A DNA stretch of 26,333 nt from Streptosporangiaceae bacterium (GCA_030045215.1 JASIBJ010000771.1:1-26333), one strand, 5' to 3'. Positions 16,668-24,731 are shown, counted from the first letter of the stretch. Translations and numbers: made by a program. Notes: generated by a model from the sequence alone, not told the origin.

Positions 16668-18707
16668 GTGAGCGAACGAGCCCACGCTAGGGCGAAGTCT
16701 TCGCCGCCACCGTCGACAACGCGCGGCCTTGAGTGGCGTCCGACGGCAAGTCGCGGCTACGACGTTGTCAGCTGGCCCGCTGCGGACCACCCTCAGCAGT
16801 CGGTTCGTCTGGAATCCGCTGGCCAGAGACTGCGACCTAGCCAAGTGCCAGCGCGGCCGGTCGACGTGAAACCCAGCATCCGTCCCGCAACTCTTGCTGA
16901 GTCGCCGGATATCGACCGGCCGTCCCGCGACAGCGTGCAGGTCACTTGGGACGGCGGCGAGCAACAGGCAGAACGGATCGCCGAGCAGATTACGCACATG
17001 CCAGCTGGCGTGCCTCCGGATGAAGCGGCTCATACCGAACTCGCAGAACTGAACTCGCTACCGCTGACAGTCCGGCGCGCTGTTGGCGAGCCGGCGCAGC
17101 CTATTGACGCTGAGACGCGCGGCTTCATGGAGGCACGATTCGGGCATGATCTCGGTCATGTGAGGATCCACACAGGGAGCCGTGCGGCTGAAGCGGCTCG
17201 CCTGCTATCAGCAGACGCATTGGCAGCCGGGTCCCACGTTCTGTTCGGCGCTGGGCGCTTCTCGCCGACGACCAGTGACGGCAGGCGCCTGCTGGCGCAT
17301 GAGCTGACTCATGTCTTACAGCACAGCGCGCATATCGGTTCTTCGGTCCCGCCATTCCACCGTGCGGAGGCGCGCCCGCAGAATGCGTGGCTGCCTGAAC
17401 TGAACCAGCTACTCCCCCCGGTCGGACCCGTGGCTCAAATCGACCGGGTAGAAATGCTGATCAATGTTCTCGGTACGGATCAGCTTGAACGGTATGTTCC
17501 GTTGATTCACGCCGACGCGGAAGCCAAGAAGTTCAGCCAGGAGAATGGCGTCCCAGGCATAATCGCGCTGTACGATGCCAGCAGGGAAGGGAAAATTGAC
17601 GCAGCAGCGGCGCGGCGAGCGCTGACCACGTTTCCCGAGAGGTACACCCGGACCTCTCTAGAAAAGCTGCGGCTCCGGCCCGTCCGGGAAGCGCCACCGA
17701 GATTCTTTTTCGAAGATCCCGCTAGCCAGCAGCAGGAGACGCCTGGTGAAGGCGAGCTTCCTCGTCCGGGCAGCGAGGAAAGAAAAGTGGTCTTCGTCGA
17801 GTCCGAACTTGCCAAGGCGCGTGCCGGGAAGAGTCAAGTTTTCGTCAGATTTGCTTATCCGTCACTCGATCTTGGAACAAATAAGATTAAACAGGCTAAG
17901 GAGTCCATCCTCACTGAAGTCGCTAATGCTATGGCGAGCCTGACCGGGCTGAGTCCCACGTCGAGCAGGGCGGAACGCCGCGAAGAGCTGACCACGCACG
18001 CCAAGCTAGGTGAGGCATGGCGCGAGTTTGGCGCCAAATCACCGCTCAACGTATACATAGCCACAGATCCACGAACGGAGATGGAGACGGGCCAGGTGGC
18101 CGCCGTGACCACGCGCGTCTTTGTCCGCCTACAGGACATCGGAGATTCCGCCAAACTCCAGGCGGCGATCCGGATTCCGCTGATTATGCTGCGCGGCGGC
18201 GTCCTGCCCACTGCGGGCGGACCCCGTGACATCCCGGCTGCCGGGCCGCAGGAATTGCAGGGCATTCTCTTGCATGAGGCGCTGCATGTCATGCTGATCA
18301 ACAAATCAATTGACGCCGACGCTGTCTGGAACGCGGCTCGTGCGAGCCTGGCAATTCGCGGGAGTCCGTATCTGATGTCAAAAGCCGAGGAGCTTATGCG
18401 AAAGTTCCTGATTGCCCAGGAGGAGGTTTTTGCCTACACTAACGAGGCGAGCCTGCGTCCACTAACGGACGAGGAGAGAAAAGACAAGGCATCCTACGAG
18501 AGCTTCATAAAGAATGTCGGCATGTTCCTTGACCGTCGGAAAATACCGATTCACGTCAAGTCCAACAGAATTCGCGTGGCGGAGTTGATCGAGGGAAAGC
18601 GCGTGGACTGGCAGATTATCTATCAAGTGCCATCAGGAGTTATCGATACGACTGTCGGCGACATCGAATCCATCGAGCTTCTTCTGTCAGTGTTTGTACT
18701 CCGGTAG
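16668..18707 (+). CDS. DUF4157 (eCIS-core) protein with a second HExxH metalloprotease-like domain
   Basis: The start chosen is GTG 16668 (MSERAHARAKSS), with GGGAG 5 nt upstream and a second GGAGG further up; the frame extends to 16377 but that part is not family-like. Of 679 residues, about 143-220 form the DUF4157/eCIS-core domain (ARFGHDLGHVRIHTG, LFGAGRFSP, LLAHELTHVLQH, first HExxH at 211-215). This domain marks proteins linked to extracellular contractile injection systems. The C-terminal ~300 residues are unrelated and hold HEALH at 536-540, with acidic QEEVFAYTNE about 45 residues later, consistent with a gluzincin-type zinc site. This suggests a toxin or effector protease. There is no signal peptide. 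No sheath, tube or baseplate gene lies in the window. The 3' half has A/T-richer codons (AAA, AAG, ATA) than neighbours, suggesting transfer. DUF4157 certain; protease role inferred. Confidence 0.85.
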   Translation: MSERAHARAKSSPPPSTTRGLEWRPTASRGYDVVSWPAADHPQQSVRLESAGQRLRPSQVPARPVDVKPSIRPATLAESPDIDRPSRDSVQVTWDGGEQQAERIAEQITHMPAGVPPDEAAHTELAELNSLPLTVRRAVGEPAQPIDAETRGFMEARFGHDLGHVRIHTGSRAAEAARLLSADALAAGSHVLFGAGRFSPTTSDGRRLLAHELTHVLQHSAHIGSSVPPFHRAEARPQNAWLPELNQLLPPVGPVAQIDRVEMLINVLGTDQLERYVPLIHADAEAKKFSQENGVPGIIALYDASREGKIDAAAARRALTTFPERYTRTSLEKLRLRPVREAPPRFFFEDPASQQQETPGEGELPRPGSEERKVVFVESELAKARAGKSQVFVRFAYPSLDLGTNKIKQAKESILTEVANAMASLTGLSPTSSRAERREELTTHAKLGEAWREFGAKSPLNVYIATDPRTEMETGQVAAVTTRVFVRLQDIGDSAKLQAAIRIPLIMLRGGVLPTAGGPRDIPAAGPQELQGILLHEALHVMLINKSIDADAVWNAARASLAIRGSPYLMSKAEELMRKFLIAQEEVFAYTNEASLRPLTDEERKDKASYESFIKNVGMFLDRRKIPIHVKSNRIRVAELIEGKRVDWQIIYQVPSGVIDTTVGDIESIELLLSVFVLR

Positions 18708-18791
18708 ATGCCTCCCGTTTCCTGGCGTGGCGGTCGGGCTTATCTTCCGGCGTGGCACGTAACGTGTCTTCTCACATGGCTCCCCTCTGTG

Positions 18792-19739
18792 TCAAAGCGC
18801 GTTTAGCGATCGGGCTTTAGGCTGTTCGCTAGCGGGTCCGGGAAGTGGCTTATCCGAAGAGCCGGCTGCCGGGGTCAGGCCGGTCACCCTGGATTGCAGA
18901 CTCGTCCCCGAGTGCCCTCCCGGACCCGTCGCCATGCTCCGGGCGTCCATCATCATCTGGTGGTAGACGATGTCGGACAGTCGTCGTTTGAGTGACCGCA
19001 TGGCCTCCATCGGTGTCTTGCCGGAGGCGACTTTGCGGTCGTAGCAGGCACGGCGTTCGGTCGGGTTGCGGAGCTGGACGACGGCCATGATGTGCAGCGT
19101 CCGGTTGATCTGCCGGTTGCCGGCACGGGAGAGGCGGTGGCGAATCTGCTCGCCGGAGGAGGCGTCGATAGGCGCGGTGCCGTTCCAGGACGCGAAGTGT
19201 GACCGGTCGGGGGACCGGGTGATGTCGCCGACCTCAACGAGCAGCCGGGCGGCGCCGGAGGGGCCGACACCGTGAAGGCTGGTGAGCGTGCTGCCGGTTG
19301 CGTTTAGCAGCTCGCGCAGTTCTTTGCCGACGGCCTTGGTGCGCTGGTAGATCCGCTCCAGGTCGGCGACCAGCTCGGCGGCTACCCGGCGCCGTGCCTT
19401 ACCTGCCTCATCCCGTGGCCGGATCCTGGCCAGTAACGCCTTGGCCTGGGCCGCGGACAAGTCTTTCCTGGCGCCGCCGGGGATGAGGTCGAGCAGCAGC
19501 CGGTGTAGCTGGGAGACCATCCGGGTGTGGTCCTCGCCCAGTGACCAGCGCCGGTCGGCCAGCACCCGCAGCACCATCAGCTGCTGGTCATCCGCGACAA
19601 GGCGCAAGCCGGACATGCGCGTTGCCACGAGGGCTACCGAGTGCGCGTCAGTGGCGTCGGTCTTGCGGCCCTGACCGGTGGCGAACACACGCGCGCGGGC
19701 AGACAGCTTAGGCGGCACCTCGACGACCTGCTCGCCGTC
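18792..19739 (-). pseudogene. IS110-family transposase, 5'-truncated
   Basis: The minus-strand frame gives IS110-type sequence from GEQVVEVPPKLSARARVF onward, then GRKTDATDAHSVAL (the last acidic residues of the DEDD RuvC-like domain), the long linker, and the C-terminal Transposase_20 domain (LHGVGPSGAARLLVEVGD, FASWNGTAPIDASSG). The tail LTPAAGSSDKPLPGPA is usual for actinobacterial members. The first ~50 residues, with the first two catalytic acidic positions, are missing: upstream of about 19739 the sequence belongs to an NB-ARC gene fragment. The 356-codon open frame from 19862 is therefore a chance fusion. The element's left end, where IS110-subgroup elements encode their bridge RNA, is gone. 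Inactive by inference. Confidence 0.8.
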
Positions 19740-19740
19740 C

Positions 19741-19920
19741 GCAGCACCTGCCGGGCCTCGGGCAGCGCCCGGGCATCCAGCAGGCCCAGCGTCAGCTCCC
19801 AGGTCGCCCCGATCAGCCCGCGCCCAGGCGGCGGTCAGCGGCCCGCCCGGCCCGGGGAACACCGCCGCCAGCGCTCCGGCATCCAGGGTCTCCCGGTACC
19901 GCCAGTACGTGCGGATCGTT
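19741..19920 (-). pseudogene. Fragment of an NB-ARC/TPR regulator gene
   Basis: Minus-strand reading gives TIRTYWRYRETLDAGALAAV and FPGPGGPLTAA; then, after a one-base shift near 19815, RGLIGATWELTLGLLDARAL and PEARQVLR. This matches the segment after the nucleotide-binding domain in actinobacterial NB-ARC regulators (the W.L.L.LL...LPEAR..LRLL region). It is cut on the left by the IS110 fragment and on the right by the BON fragment, and carries a frameshift. Confidence 0.5.
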
Positions 19921-20100
19921 GCACCGTCGGCGAAGGCCGGCGTGGTGACGCTGACGGGCGAGCCGATACTGGACGGTCACCAGGATCTCCTGCCAGTCGC
20001 GCTGCGCCTCATCTGGGACATCGACAGCGTCGTCGACGTGGTGGGCAAGATCGGCCTGCCAGCGCCGCCGGCCAGCCGCCGTCTGTCAGCCACGACCTAG
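19921..20100 (+). pseudogene. C-terminal BON-domain fragment (CBS-BON-type protein)
   Basis: The plus strand encodes AGVVTLTGEPILDGHQDLLP, then VALRLIWDIDSVVDVVGKIG, and stops at 20098-20100. GVVTLTG...VDVV.KI is the BON-domain pattern, as at the C-terminus of actinobacterial CBS-domain proteins linked to stress or dormancy. The upstream CBS part is replaced by minus-strand NB-ARC sequence, so only the last ~55 codons remain. It lies 147 bp before the malic enzyme gene and was possibly its original neighbour. Confidence 0.55.
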
Positions 20101-20220
20101 CTGCGTGCAGGTTTGGCTGCAGGCTCGGCGCGGCTCGCGCGGGACTTTCGTCTCTACCGCTCATGCCGCCCTGCCAGTAGACAGAGAAGGTCAGGCCTTC
20201 GCAGGGAAGAGAGGGAAGAG

Positions 20221-20247
20221 ATGGCACGGGAACGGGCGGTGATCTGA
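20221..20247 (+). CDS. Eight-codon upstream reading frame before malic enzyme (possible leader)
   Basis: ATG 20221 follows a purine-rich ribosome site (GAGAGGGAAGAG) and reads MARERAVI, then TGA at 20245-20247. The next three bases are the TTG start of the malic enzyme, in the same frame. Either it is a leader peptide that couples translation, or the stop is a mutation in what was the enzyme's own N-terminus. Confidence 0.35.
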   Translation: MARERAVI

Positions 20248-21891
20248 TTGTCCGGCCCTGAGATTCTTGGTCAGCCATTGCAGAACAAGGACGCCGCGTT
20301 CACCATGCGGGAGCGTGACGACCTGGGCCTGCGCGGGCTGCTTCCCTGGCGGGTGGCGACGATTGACGAGCAGGTCGTCCTCGAGCTTGAGCATGTGCGC
20401 CGTAAGACGGATGACGTCGAGAAGTACATCGGGCTCACAGCGCTTGAGGATCGCAATGAAACGCTGTTCTACCGGCTGCTCCTTGATCACATCGAGGAGC
20501 TAGCCCCCATCGTCTATACCCCGACGGTTGGCGAGGCGTGCCGCAGGTTCAGTCATCTACTGCGCCGGCCGCGCGGGGTCTGGATCACTCCTGACGACGT
20601 GGACCGGATCGCCAAGCTGTTGCGCAATGCGGGCAAGCCGGACGTCCGGCTGATCGTGGCCACCGACAACGAGCGCATACTCGGCCTCGGCGACCAGGGC
20701 GCCGGCGGGATGGGCATTCCCGTCGGGAAGCTCGCCCTGTATACCGCCGGGGCGGGGATCGAGCCGCACCTGACGCTTCCCGTGTCGCTCGACTGCGGCA
20801 CCGACAATGAGGACCTGCTGCGCGACCCGCTGTACCTGGGCTATGCCAAGCCACGGCTCCGCGGCGCCGCCTATGACGCGTTCATCGACGCTTTCGTGCA
20901 GGCCATCGTCAGCGTATTCCCGAGCGCGGTGCTGCAATGGGAGGACTTCAAGCAGCACAATGCGATTAGCCTGCTCGACCGCTACCGCACCACGCTGCCG
21001 AGCTTCAACGACGACATCCAGGGCACCGCAGCCGTCATAGCGGCGGGCATTCTGGCCGCGCTGCGGCACAGCGGCGAGCCGGTCGCCGGGCAGCGACTGG
21101 TGTTCCTGGGCGCAGGCGCAGCCGGGCTCGGGATTGCCCGGCTGATTAGCCAGTTCATGCAGCGGGCAGGCGTCGCCGAGGACGACGTTCGCGCGGCGAT
21201 CGTGATGCTCGACTCCCATGGCCTGATCTTCGACGGGCGGGCGGACATCCACGAAGACAAGCGCCCGTTCGCGCTGTCGGCAGCCGCCATGGCCCGGTAC
21301 GCCTTCCCGTCGGCGAGCCAGCACGACCTTGAAACGGTGATCCGCCACGTGGCTCCGACCATCCTGATCGGCACGAGCGGCACGCCCGGCGCGTTCGGCG
21401 AGGATGCCATCCGGCAGATGGCCGCGGGGACCCGCTCGCCGATCATCTTTCCGCTGTCGAACCCGACCTCGAAGACCGAGGCCACACCCGCCGACGTGCT
21501 GCGCTGGACCGACGGCCGGGCACTGGTCGCGACCGGCAGCCCGTTCGAGCCGGTCGACTTGGCAGGAAGGACCCGGCTGATCGGCCAGGCGAACAACGTC
21601 TTCATCTTCCCCGGCCTTGGTCTTGGCGCGGTAGTCGCCCAGGCGCGAGAAGTGACCGACAGCATGTTCCTGGCCGCCGCCGAGACGCTGGCCAGCATGG
21701 TCACGCCCGACCGGCTCTCCGCGGGCGCGCTGTACCCGCGGCTGGCTGACCTGCGCAAAGTGTCGCGGGCGATCGCGATCGCCGTGGCAGAGCAGGCCTG
21801 CGAGTGCGGCGTTGCCCGGCTGGCGGCCGGACAGGACGTCGATGCCTGTGTGGCGGCGGCAATGTGGACGCCGGACTACCGCCCTGTGTAG
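20248..21891 (+). CDS. maeA: NAD-type malic enzyme (malate dehydrogenase, oxaloacetate-decarboxylating)
   Basis: The 547-aa protein oxidatively decarboxylates L-malate to pyruvate and CO2, feeding pyruvate from the TCA cycle. It is of the long single-domain-pair type (MaeA/SfcA, about 550-570 aa). The malic N-terminal domain has EKYIGLTALEDRNETLFY, catalytic Tyr90 in IVYTPTVGEAC and Lys161 in GIPVGKLALY. Metal ligands are Glu232-Asp233 and Asp255 (SFNDDIQGTAA). The Rossmann dinucleotide motif is FLGAGAAGLGIA (288-295), followed by PLSNPTSKTEATP. All key residues are present, so it should be active. TTG 20248 is the first possible start after an in-frame TGA; GGTGAT, complementary to the 16S tail, is 4 nt upstream. 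It is the only clear housekeeping enzyme between the att-like repeats. Confidence 0.94.
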   Translation: MSGPEILGQPLQNKDAAFTMRERDDLGLRGLLPWRVATIDEQVVLELEHVRRKTDDVEKYIGLTALEDRNETLFYRLLLDHIEELAPIVYTPTVGEACRRFSHLLRRPRGVWITPDDVDRIAKLLRNAGKPDVRLIVATDNERILGLGDQGAGGMGIPVGKLALYTAGAGIEPHLTLPVSLDCGTDNEDLLRDPLYLGYAKPRLRGAAYDAFIDAFVQAIVSVFPSAVLQWEDFKQHNAISLLDRYRTTLPSFNDDIQGTAAVIAAGILAALRHSGEPVAGQRLVFLGAGAAGLGIARLISQFMQRAGVAEDDVRAAIVMLDSHGLIFDGRADIHEDKRPFALSAAAMARYAFPSASQHDLETVIRHVAPTILIGTSGTPGAFGEDAIRQMAAGTRSPIIFPLSNPTSKTEATPADVLRWTDGRALVATGSPFEPVDLAGRTRLIGQANNVFIFPGLGLGAVVAQAREVTDSMFLAAAETLASMVTPDRLSAGALYPRLADLRKVSRAIAIAVAEQACECGVARLAAGQDVDACVAAAMWTPDYRPV

Positions 21892-21934
21892 CGCTCATAC
21901 ACGGTCATTTCGTCCGGCCGGCGCGCAGCACGGG

Positions 21935-22270
21935 TCAGGATGTGAACGTCGGATCGGCTGGGTGAGGGCTGGCCACCCCGCCCCTGGGCTCCTCCCAGTC
22001 CTCATGCCGGCCGAGCGCCGCGTCGCTATCGGGCGCCTGGCCCTCGGCCGCCCGCTCCAGGAGCTTGCCGAGCTCGATCAGCGAGAGGTCCTCGGTATCG
22101 ATCGCGCCGGATTTGAGGTACTGCTGCCGGCGGGTGAGCGGGTCGGTTCCCAGGTACACCACAGCCCGGTACGCCCCGCTCGGCAGTCGCTCTATGTGAC
22201 CAGGGCCGACGCTCGGGCTAGCAGCGAAGCTGCCGTTTGGCTCATTCCACGCCCTGCCGCAGGCAGGCAA
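21935..22270 (-). pseudogene. Tyrosine integrase, N-terminal fragment
   Basis: The minus strand encodes GHIERLPSGAYRAVVYLG and TDPLTRRQQYLKSG, the arm-type DNA-binding domain at the start of actinobacterial phage-type integrases (GSI..R.SGAW.VRVY.G.DP.T...). A helical stretch follows (LIELGKLLERAAEGQAPDSD), similar to the normal linker, but the frame ends at 21935 without core-binding or catalytic domains. The ATG at 22270 begins only 13 bp from the middle att-like repeat, a usual place for an integrase gene. About 110 of the expected ~400 residues remain. Confidence 0.6.
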
Positions 22271-22282
22271 AATAAAACGCGC

Positions 22283-22334
22283 TCTGACCTGGAGCCGGTG
22301 AGCGGGATCGAACCGCTGCCCTGCCGTTTACAAG
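22283..22334 (-). repeat. Middle att-like copy of the tRNA-Thr 3' half (copy B)
   Basis: These 52 bp match 25658-25710 with one deleted G. They cover the anticodon loop to the 3' end of tRNA-Thr(UGU) plus about 11 bp. There is no 5' half, so no functional tRNA. Integrase remnants lie on both sides. It is positioned as the junction between two tandem insertions. Confidence 0.75.
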
Positions 22335-22714
22335 AAGCCGGGCTAACCGCTCCAAGCGCTCTGCCAGCACTAACGCAGCATCGCACGGCCCAGAATGCCC
22401 AGAACGCACGGGCGAACGCCGGGCCGTCATTCCACGAGCCATTCCAAGCCTGCGCCCGGTCCGGCAGGCAGATCGGTCACGCTCCGTACCCACCGTGGGT
22501 GAAGGTGACAATCCGATCGCGAACCGCGGGGACCCGGAGCGCGATTCGGGGCCCGAAGGCATGCTCCGGATGACCGCGGCTTCGCGCGCGTACCGACCGG
22601 ATCTGCCGATGACAGCGCGTTTGCACCGAGTTTCCACAGCTCGCAGCATTGTGATTCGGTTCCGTGGCGTGCGGTGCCGCTGAACTGCCACTTCGGGTCA
22701 TGCTCCCGCCTCCT

Positions 22715-22899
22715 GACTAGGCGGGCGAACAGGTCAGCCCGCGTCGCGCTGGTTCCCAGGGCATCACAGGCGCGTAGACGTTCAGCGTGATCGTCGGGCT
22801 GACGTGGCCAAGCCTCTGCGCGACGACGTGAACGGGCATGTCCGCGACCAGTGCCGGGCGGCGTCCAGCTTCCCGCAACCAGTTGCCGCGGTCGACGTC
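22715..22899 (-). pseudogene. Tyrosine integrase, C-terminal catalytic fragment
   Basis: The minus strand reads NWLREAGRRPALVADMPVHV, then VAQRLGHVSPTITLNVYAPV, containing the LGH box and the nucleophile Tyr (codon at 22774-22776) of tyrosine recombinases. A shift of one base then gives ADLFARLV, the usual C-terminal helix, in the next frame. The frame is closed upstream by TAA near 22902, so the Arg-Lys-His part of the catalytic domain is lost. It is an inactive remnant reading toward the middle att-like repeat. Confidence 0.65.
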
Positions 22900-23064
22900 T
22901 TATCGGATGACGGCATCGAGCGAAAGCCAGACACCGCCCGCGCGACGGGTAGGACGCGATCAGCACAGCGGCGCACCGCCACGATAGGTGCGACCCGGGA
23001 CCGGCCGCTTGATCGCCACCCGCCGTAACGCCCCACGGTCCCGAACGGAAAGGATGGCGGTTCG

Positions 23065-24270
23065 ATGAAAGCGCAAATCAAGACCGGGCTGACCGCGGCG
23101 ATAGCGGCCGCAGCCATGGCGGCGCTGGGGCTGACTGGCGTCGGGACGGCGGCCGCGAGCCCTTCGTCCGGACCCCAGCCGCAGCCTGCTGGCGCAAATT
23201 CCATCACCTGGGTCTCGCCAACTCAGGGCTGGGTGCTGGGCCAATGGGCGTGCGCCAAGGGCAGCTCGAAAGTCTGCACGCAGGTGCTGGGCACCGTCAA
23301 CGACGGGAAGACCTGGAAGCTGCTGAGCACGCTGCCGGTGACGATTGCCGCGGCCCGGCCAGGCGGCGTGTTCATCCCGGGCATCAGCGAGATCACGTTC
23401 GCTAACGCCAAGGACGGCTGGGTGTACGGGCCGCCCATGTACCGGACCGTCAACGGCGGCAAGACCTGGACGGCCATGCGGCTCCCTGGCGGCGCGAAGC
23501 AGATGTACCAGATCGTCCCCACCCCGGCTGGGTTCTATGGCATGACCTCGGCGTGCCAGGGTGGTGCCAACCCGCAATGCGAGGCCAAGGGCCTGTCGCT
23601 GTGGAAGATCGGCCTGACCGGCAGCACCTGGACGAAGCTCTACCACACGCTGCCATTCAATGTGACTCTCGGCACGTACCTGACCGCGCTCGGCAAGACC
23701 GTCTACGTCGTGGACGGCGACATGAAGACGCTGGGCAAGGGCACCTTCCTGGTCAGCACCGACAGCGGCGCGCGGTTCGCTGCCCGGACCTCGCCGTGCA
23801 GCACGGCACCGCCGCAAGACTCGGAGATGAAGATGGCCGTGCCGCAGAACGCGACCACGGTCTTCATGCTCTGCGTCGGCAACCCCGGGATGAGCATGGC
23901 CATGATGTCGGTGTACAAGTCATCGAACAACGGCAAGACCGATCGGTTTGATGGTCAGATCACTTCCCCAGGCATTGCCCCGTTCGCCTGGGGAATCTAT
24001 GCGCAGCTGGCGGTCTCGCCGACCGGCAACCTGGCGGTGGCGGCGTCGTCTGACGGCACCTTCATGTACATCAAGGTGAACAAGATGACGAGCTGGGTGT
24101 TCCGGATCGCCTTTTCAGAAGTGGCCAGCCCCGGCTGGAACGACCTGGCCTGGATCACCGGCACCGAGGCCTGGGCGGTCTACTCGCCCGTGCACGAGCC
24201 GGTTCCGCTTGGCCAGCTCTTCCATGCCACCAAGGCCTTCGCCAAGTACACCACGATCACGCTGAGTTAG
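23065..24270 (+). CDS. Secreted Asp-box (BNR-like) beta-propeller protein
   Basis: The 401-aa product has a clear Sec signal peptide (MKAQIKTG, Ala-rich core, cleavage near AAAS at about 32). The mature part holds Asp-box-type motifs (S/N-x-D/G-x-G-x-T-W) at about 78-84 (VNDGKTW), 129-135 (VNGGKTW), 231-238 (STDSGARF) and a decayed one at 286-295. GW-type strands (TQGWVLGQ, KDGWVYG, TEAWAVYS) lie between them. This pattern is found in sialidase/VPS10-like propellers and Ycf48-like proteins. Sialidase catalytic residues are not recognisable, so a binding or scaffold role outside the cell is more likely. ATG 23065 follows AAGGA and GGCGG sequences. It stands alone between an integrase remnant and a small gene. 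Confidence 0.78.
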   Translation: MKAQIKTGLTAAIAAAAMAALGLTGVGTAAASPSSGPQPQPAGANSITWVSPTQGWVLGQWACAKGSSKVCTQVLGTVNDGKTWKLLSTLPVTIAAARPGGVFIPGISEITFANAKDGWVYGPPMYRTVNGGKTWTAMRLPGGAKQMYQIVPTPAGFYGMTSACQGGANPQCEAKGLSLWKIGLTGSTWTKLYHTLPFNVTLGTYLTALGKTVYVVDGDMKTLGKGTFLVSTDSGARFAARTSPCSTAPPQDSEMKMAVPQNATTVFMLCVGNPGMSMAMMSVYKSSNNGKTDRFDGQITSPGIAPFAWGIYAQLAVSPTGNLAVAASSDGTFMYIKVNKMTSWVFRIAFSEVASPGWNDLAWITGTEAWAVYSPVHEPVPLGQLFHATKAFAKYTTITLS

Positions 24271-24422
24271 CCCGTTCACTCAGCAGCGACGCATCGGACG
24301 CCGGTCCGCGGGCGGTCAGCCTTCAGCCGCTGGCCGTCGGCAGGCCGGCGTCGGCGCGGACAGGCTGTGGCTGCCGCCAGCACCCACGATGGCTGACTGA
24401 CCGGAGGCAGGAGCGGGCGTCT

Positions 24423-24731
24423 GTGCATTCCGACGACATAACCCGCCTGACCGACACCCTCGCGGGCGTTCGGCACAGGGCATCTGACGGGCGATCTGAA
24501 TGGCGCTACCACGGACGGCTGGTCGCGCGTCAGCTCGGCGACGTTCATATCGTGATCCGCGCTGATTTCGCTTATCGAGACTCGATCGTGCGGCAGCTCC
24601 CCGGTACCCTCAGCGTCACGGCGCGCTACGTCAGGCACATGATGGTCGTCGCTGAACTCGCGAGCGGCGATGCAGGTGCCATTGAGGACGCCCTCGTCTC
24701 GGCATGGCAGCTCCAGCGAAGTGGAGGCTAA
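24423..24731 (+). CDS. MmcQ/YjbR-like small protein
   Basis: The 102-aa product resembles the MmcQ/YjbR (CyaY-like fold) DNA-binding family: an initial helix DDITRLTDTLAGV, then EWRYHGRLVARQLGD, VHIVIRADFAYRDSIVRQ, and a final RHMMVVAEL...AIEDALVSAW. The family's usual order, pairing a short beta-sheet core with a closing helix ending in W, is kept. The start is GTG 24423 with CAGGAG 9 nt upstream. A strong hairpin follows about 95 bp after the stop. The role of these proteins is poorly known; DNA binding is inferred only from the family name. Similarity is moderate, so the family call is tentative. Confidence 0.55.
   Translation: MHSDDITRLTDTLAGVRHRASDGRSEWRYHGRLVARQLGDVHIVIRADFAYRDSIVRQLPGTLSVTARYVRHMMVVAELASGDAGAIEDALVSAWQLQRSGG

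Larger units (their letters stand above)
14306..22334. mobile_element. Putative degraded tRNA-Thr-integrated element, outer unit
   Basis: The segment is bounded by att-like repeats C and B. It holds a STAND/WD40 pseudogene, the DUF4157 protein gene, a truncated IS110, NB-ARC and BON fragments, a malic enzyme gene and, at its right edge, an N-terminal integrase fragment. No replication, transfer or intact integrase gene is present. The boundaries come only from the repeats; element identity is inference. Confidence 0.45.
21892..23064. other. Gene-poor integration scar region
   Basis: This 1.2-kb stretch between malic enzyme and the Asp-box protein holds no intact gene. It contains an N-terminal integrase fragment, the middle att-like repeat, the repeat's related flank and a frameshifted C-terminal integrase fragment, each listed separately. 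Confidence 0.7.

Noticed and set aside
18792..19862. Full-length IS110 transposase of 356 aa
   Set aside because: The first ~41 residues are an out-of-frame reading of an NB-ARC fragment; the true N-terminal catalytic part is missing.
19740..20000. IS110 bridge-RNA region upstream of the transposase
   Set aside because: The expected left end is replaced by NB-ARC and BON fragments, so no bridge RNA can be located.
20557..21348. 263-codon minus-strand frame
   Set aside because: Antisense shadow of the malic enzyme gene, which has full catalytic motifs; the shadow has no recognisable domain.
22283..22376. Additional tRNA-Thr gene at the middle repeat
   Set aside because: Only the 3' half is present. 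No acceptor GCCGGTG, D-arm or matching anticodon-stem 5' strand is found upstream. The same holds for 14306-14400.
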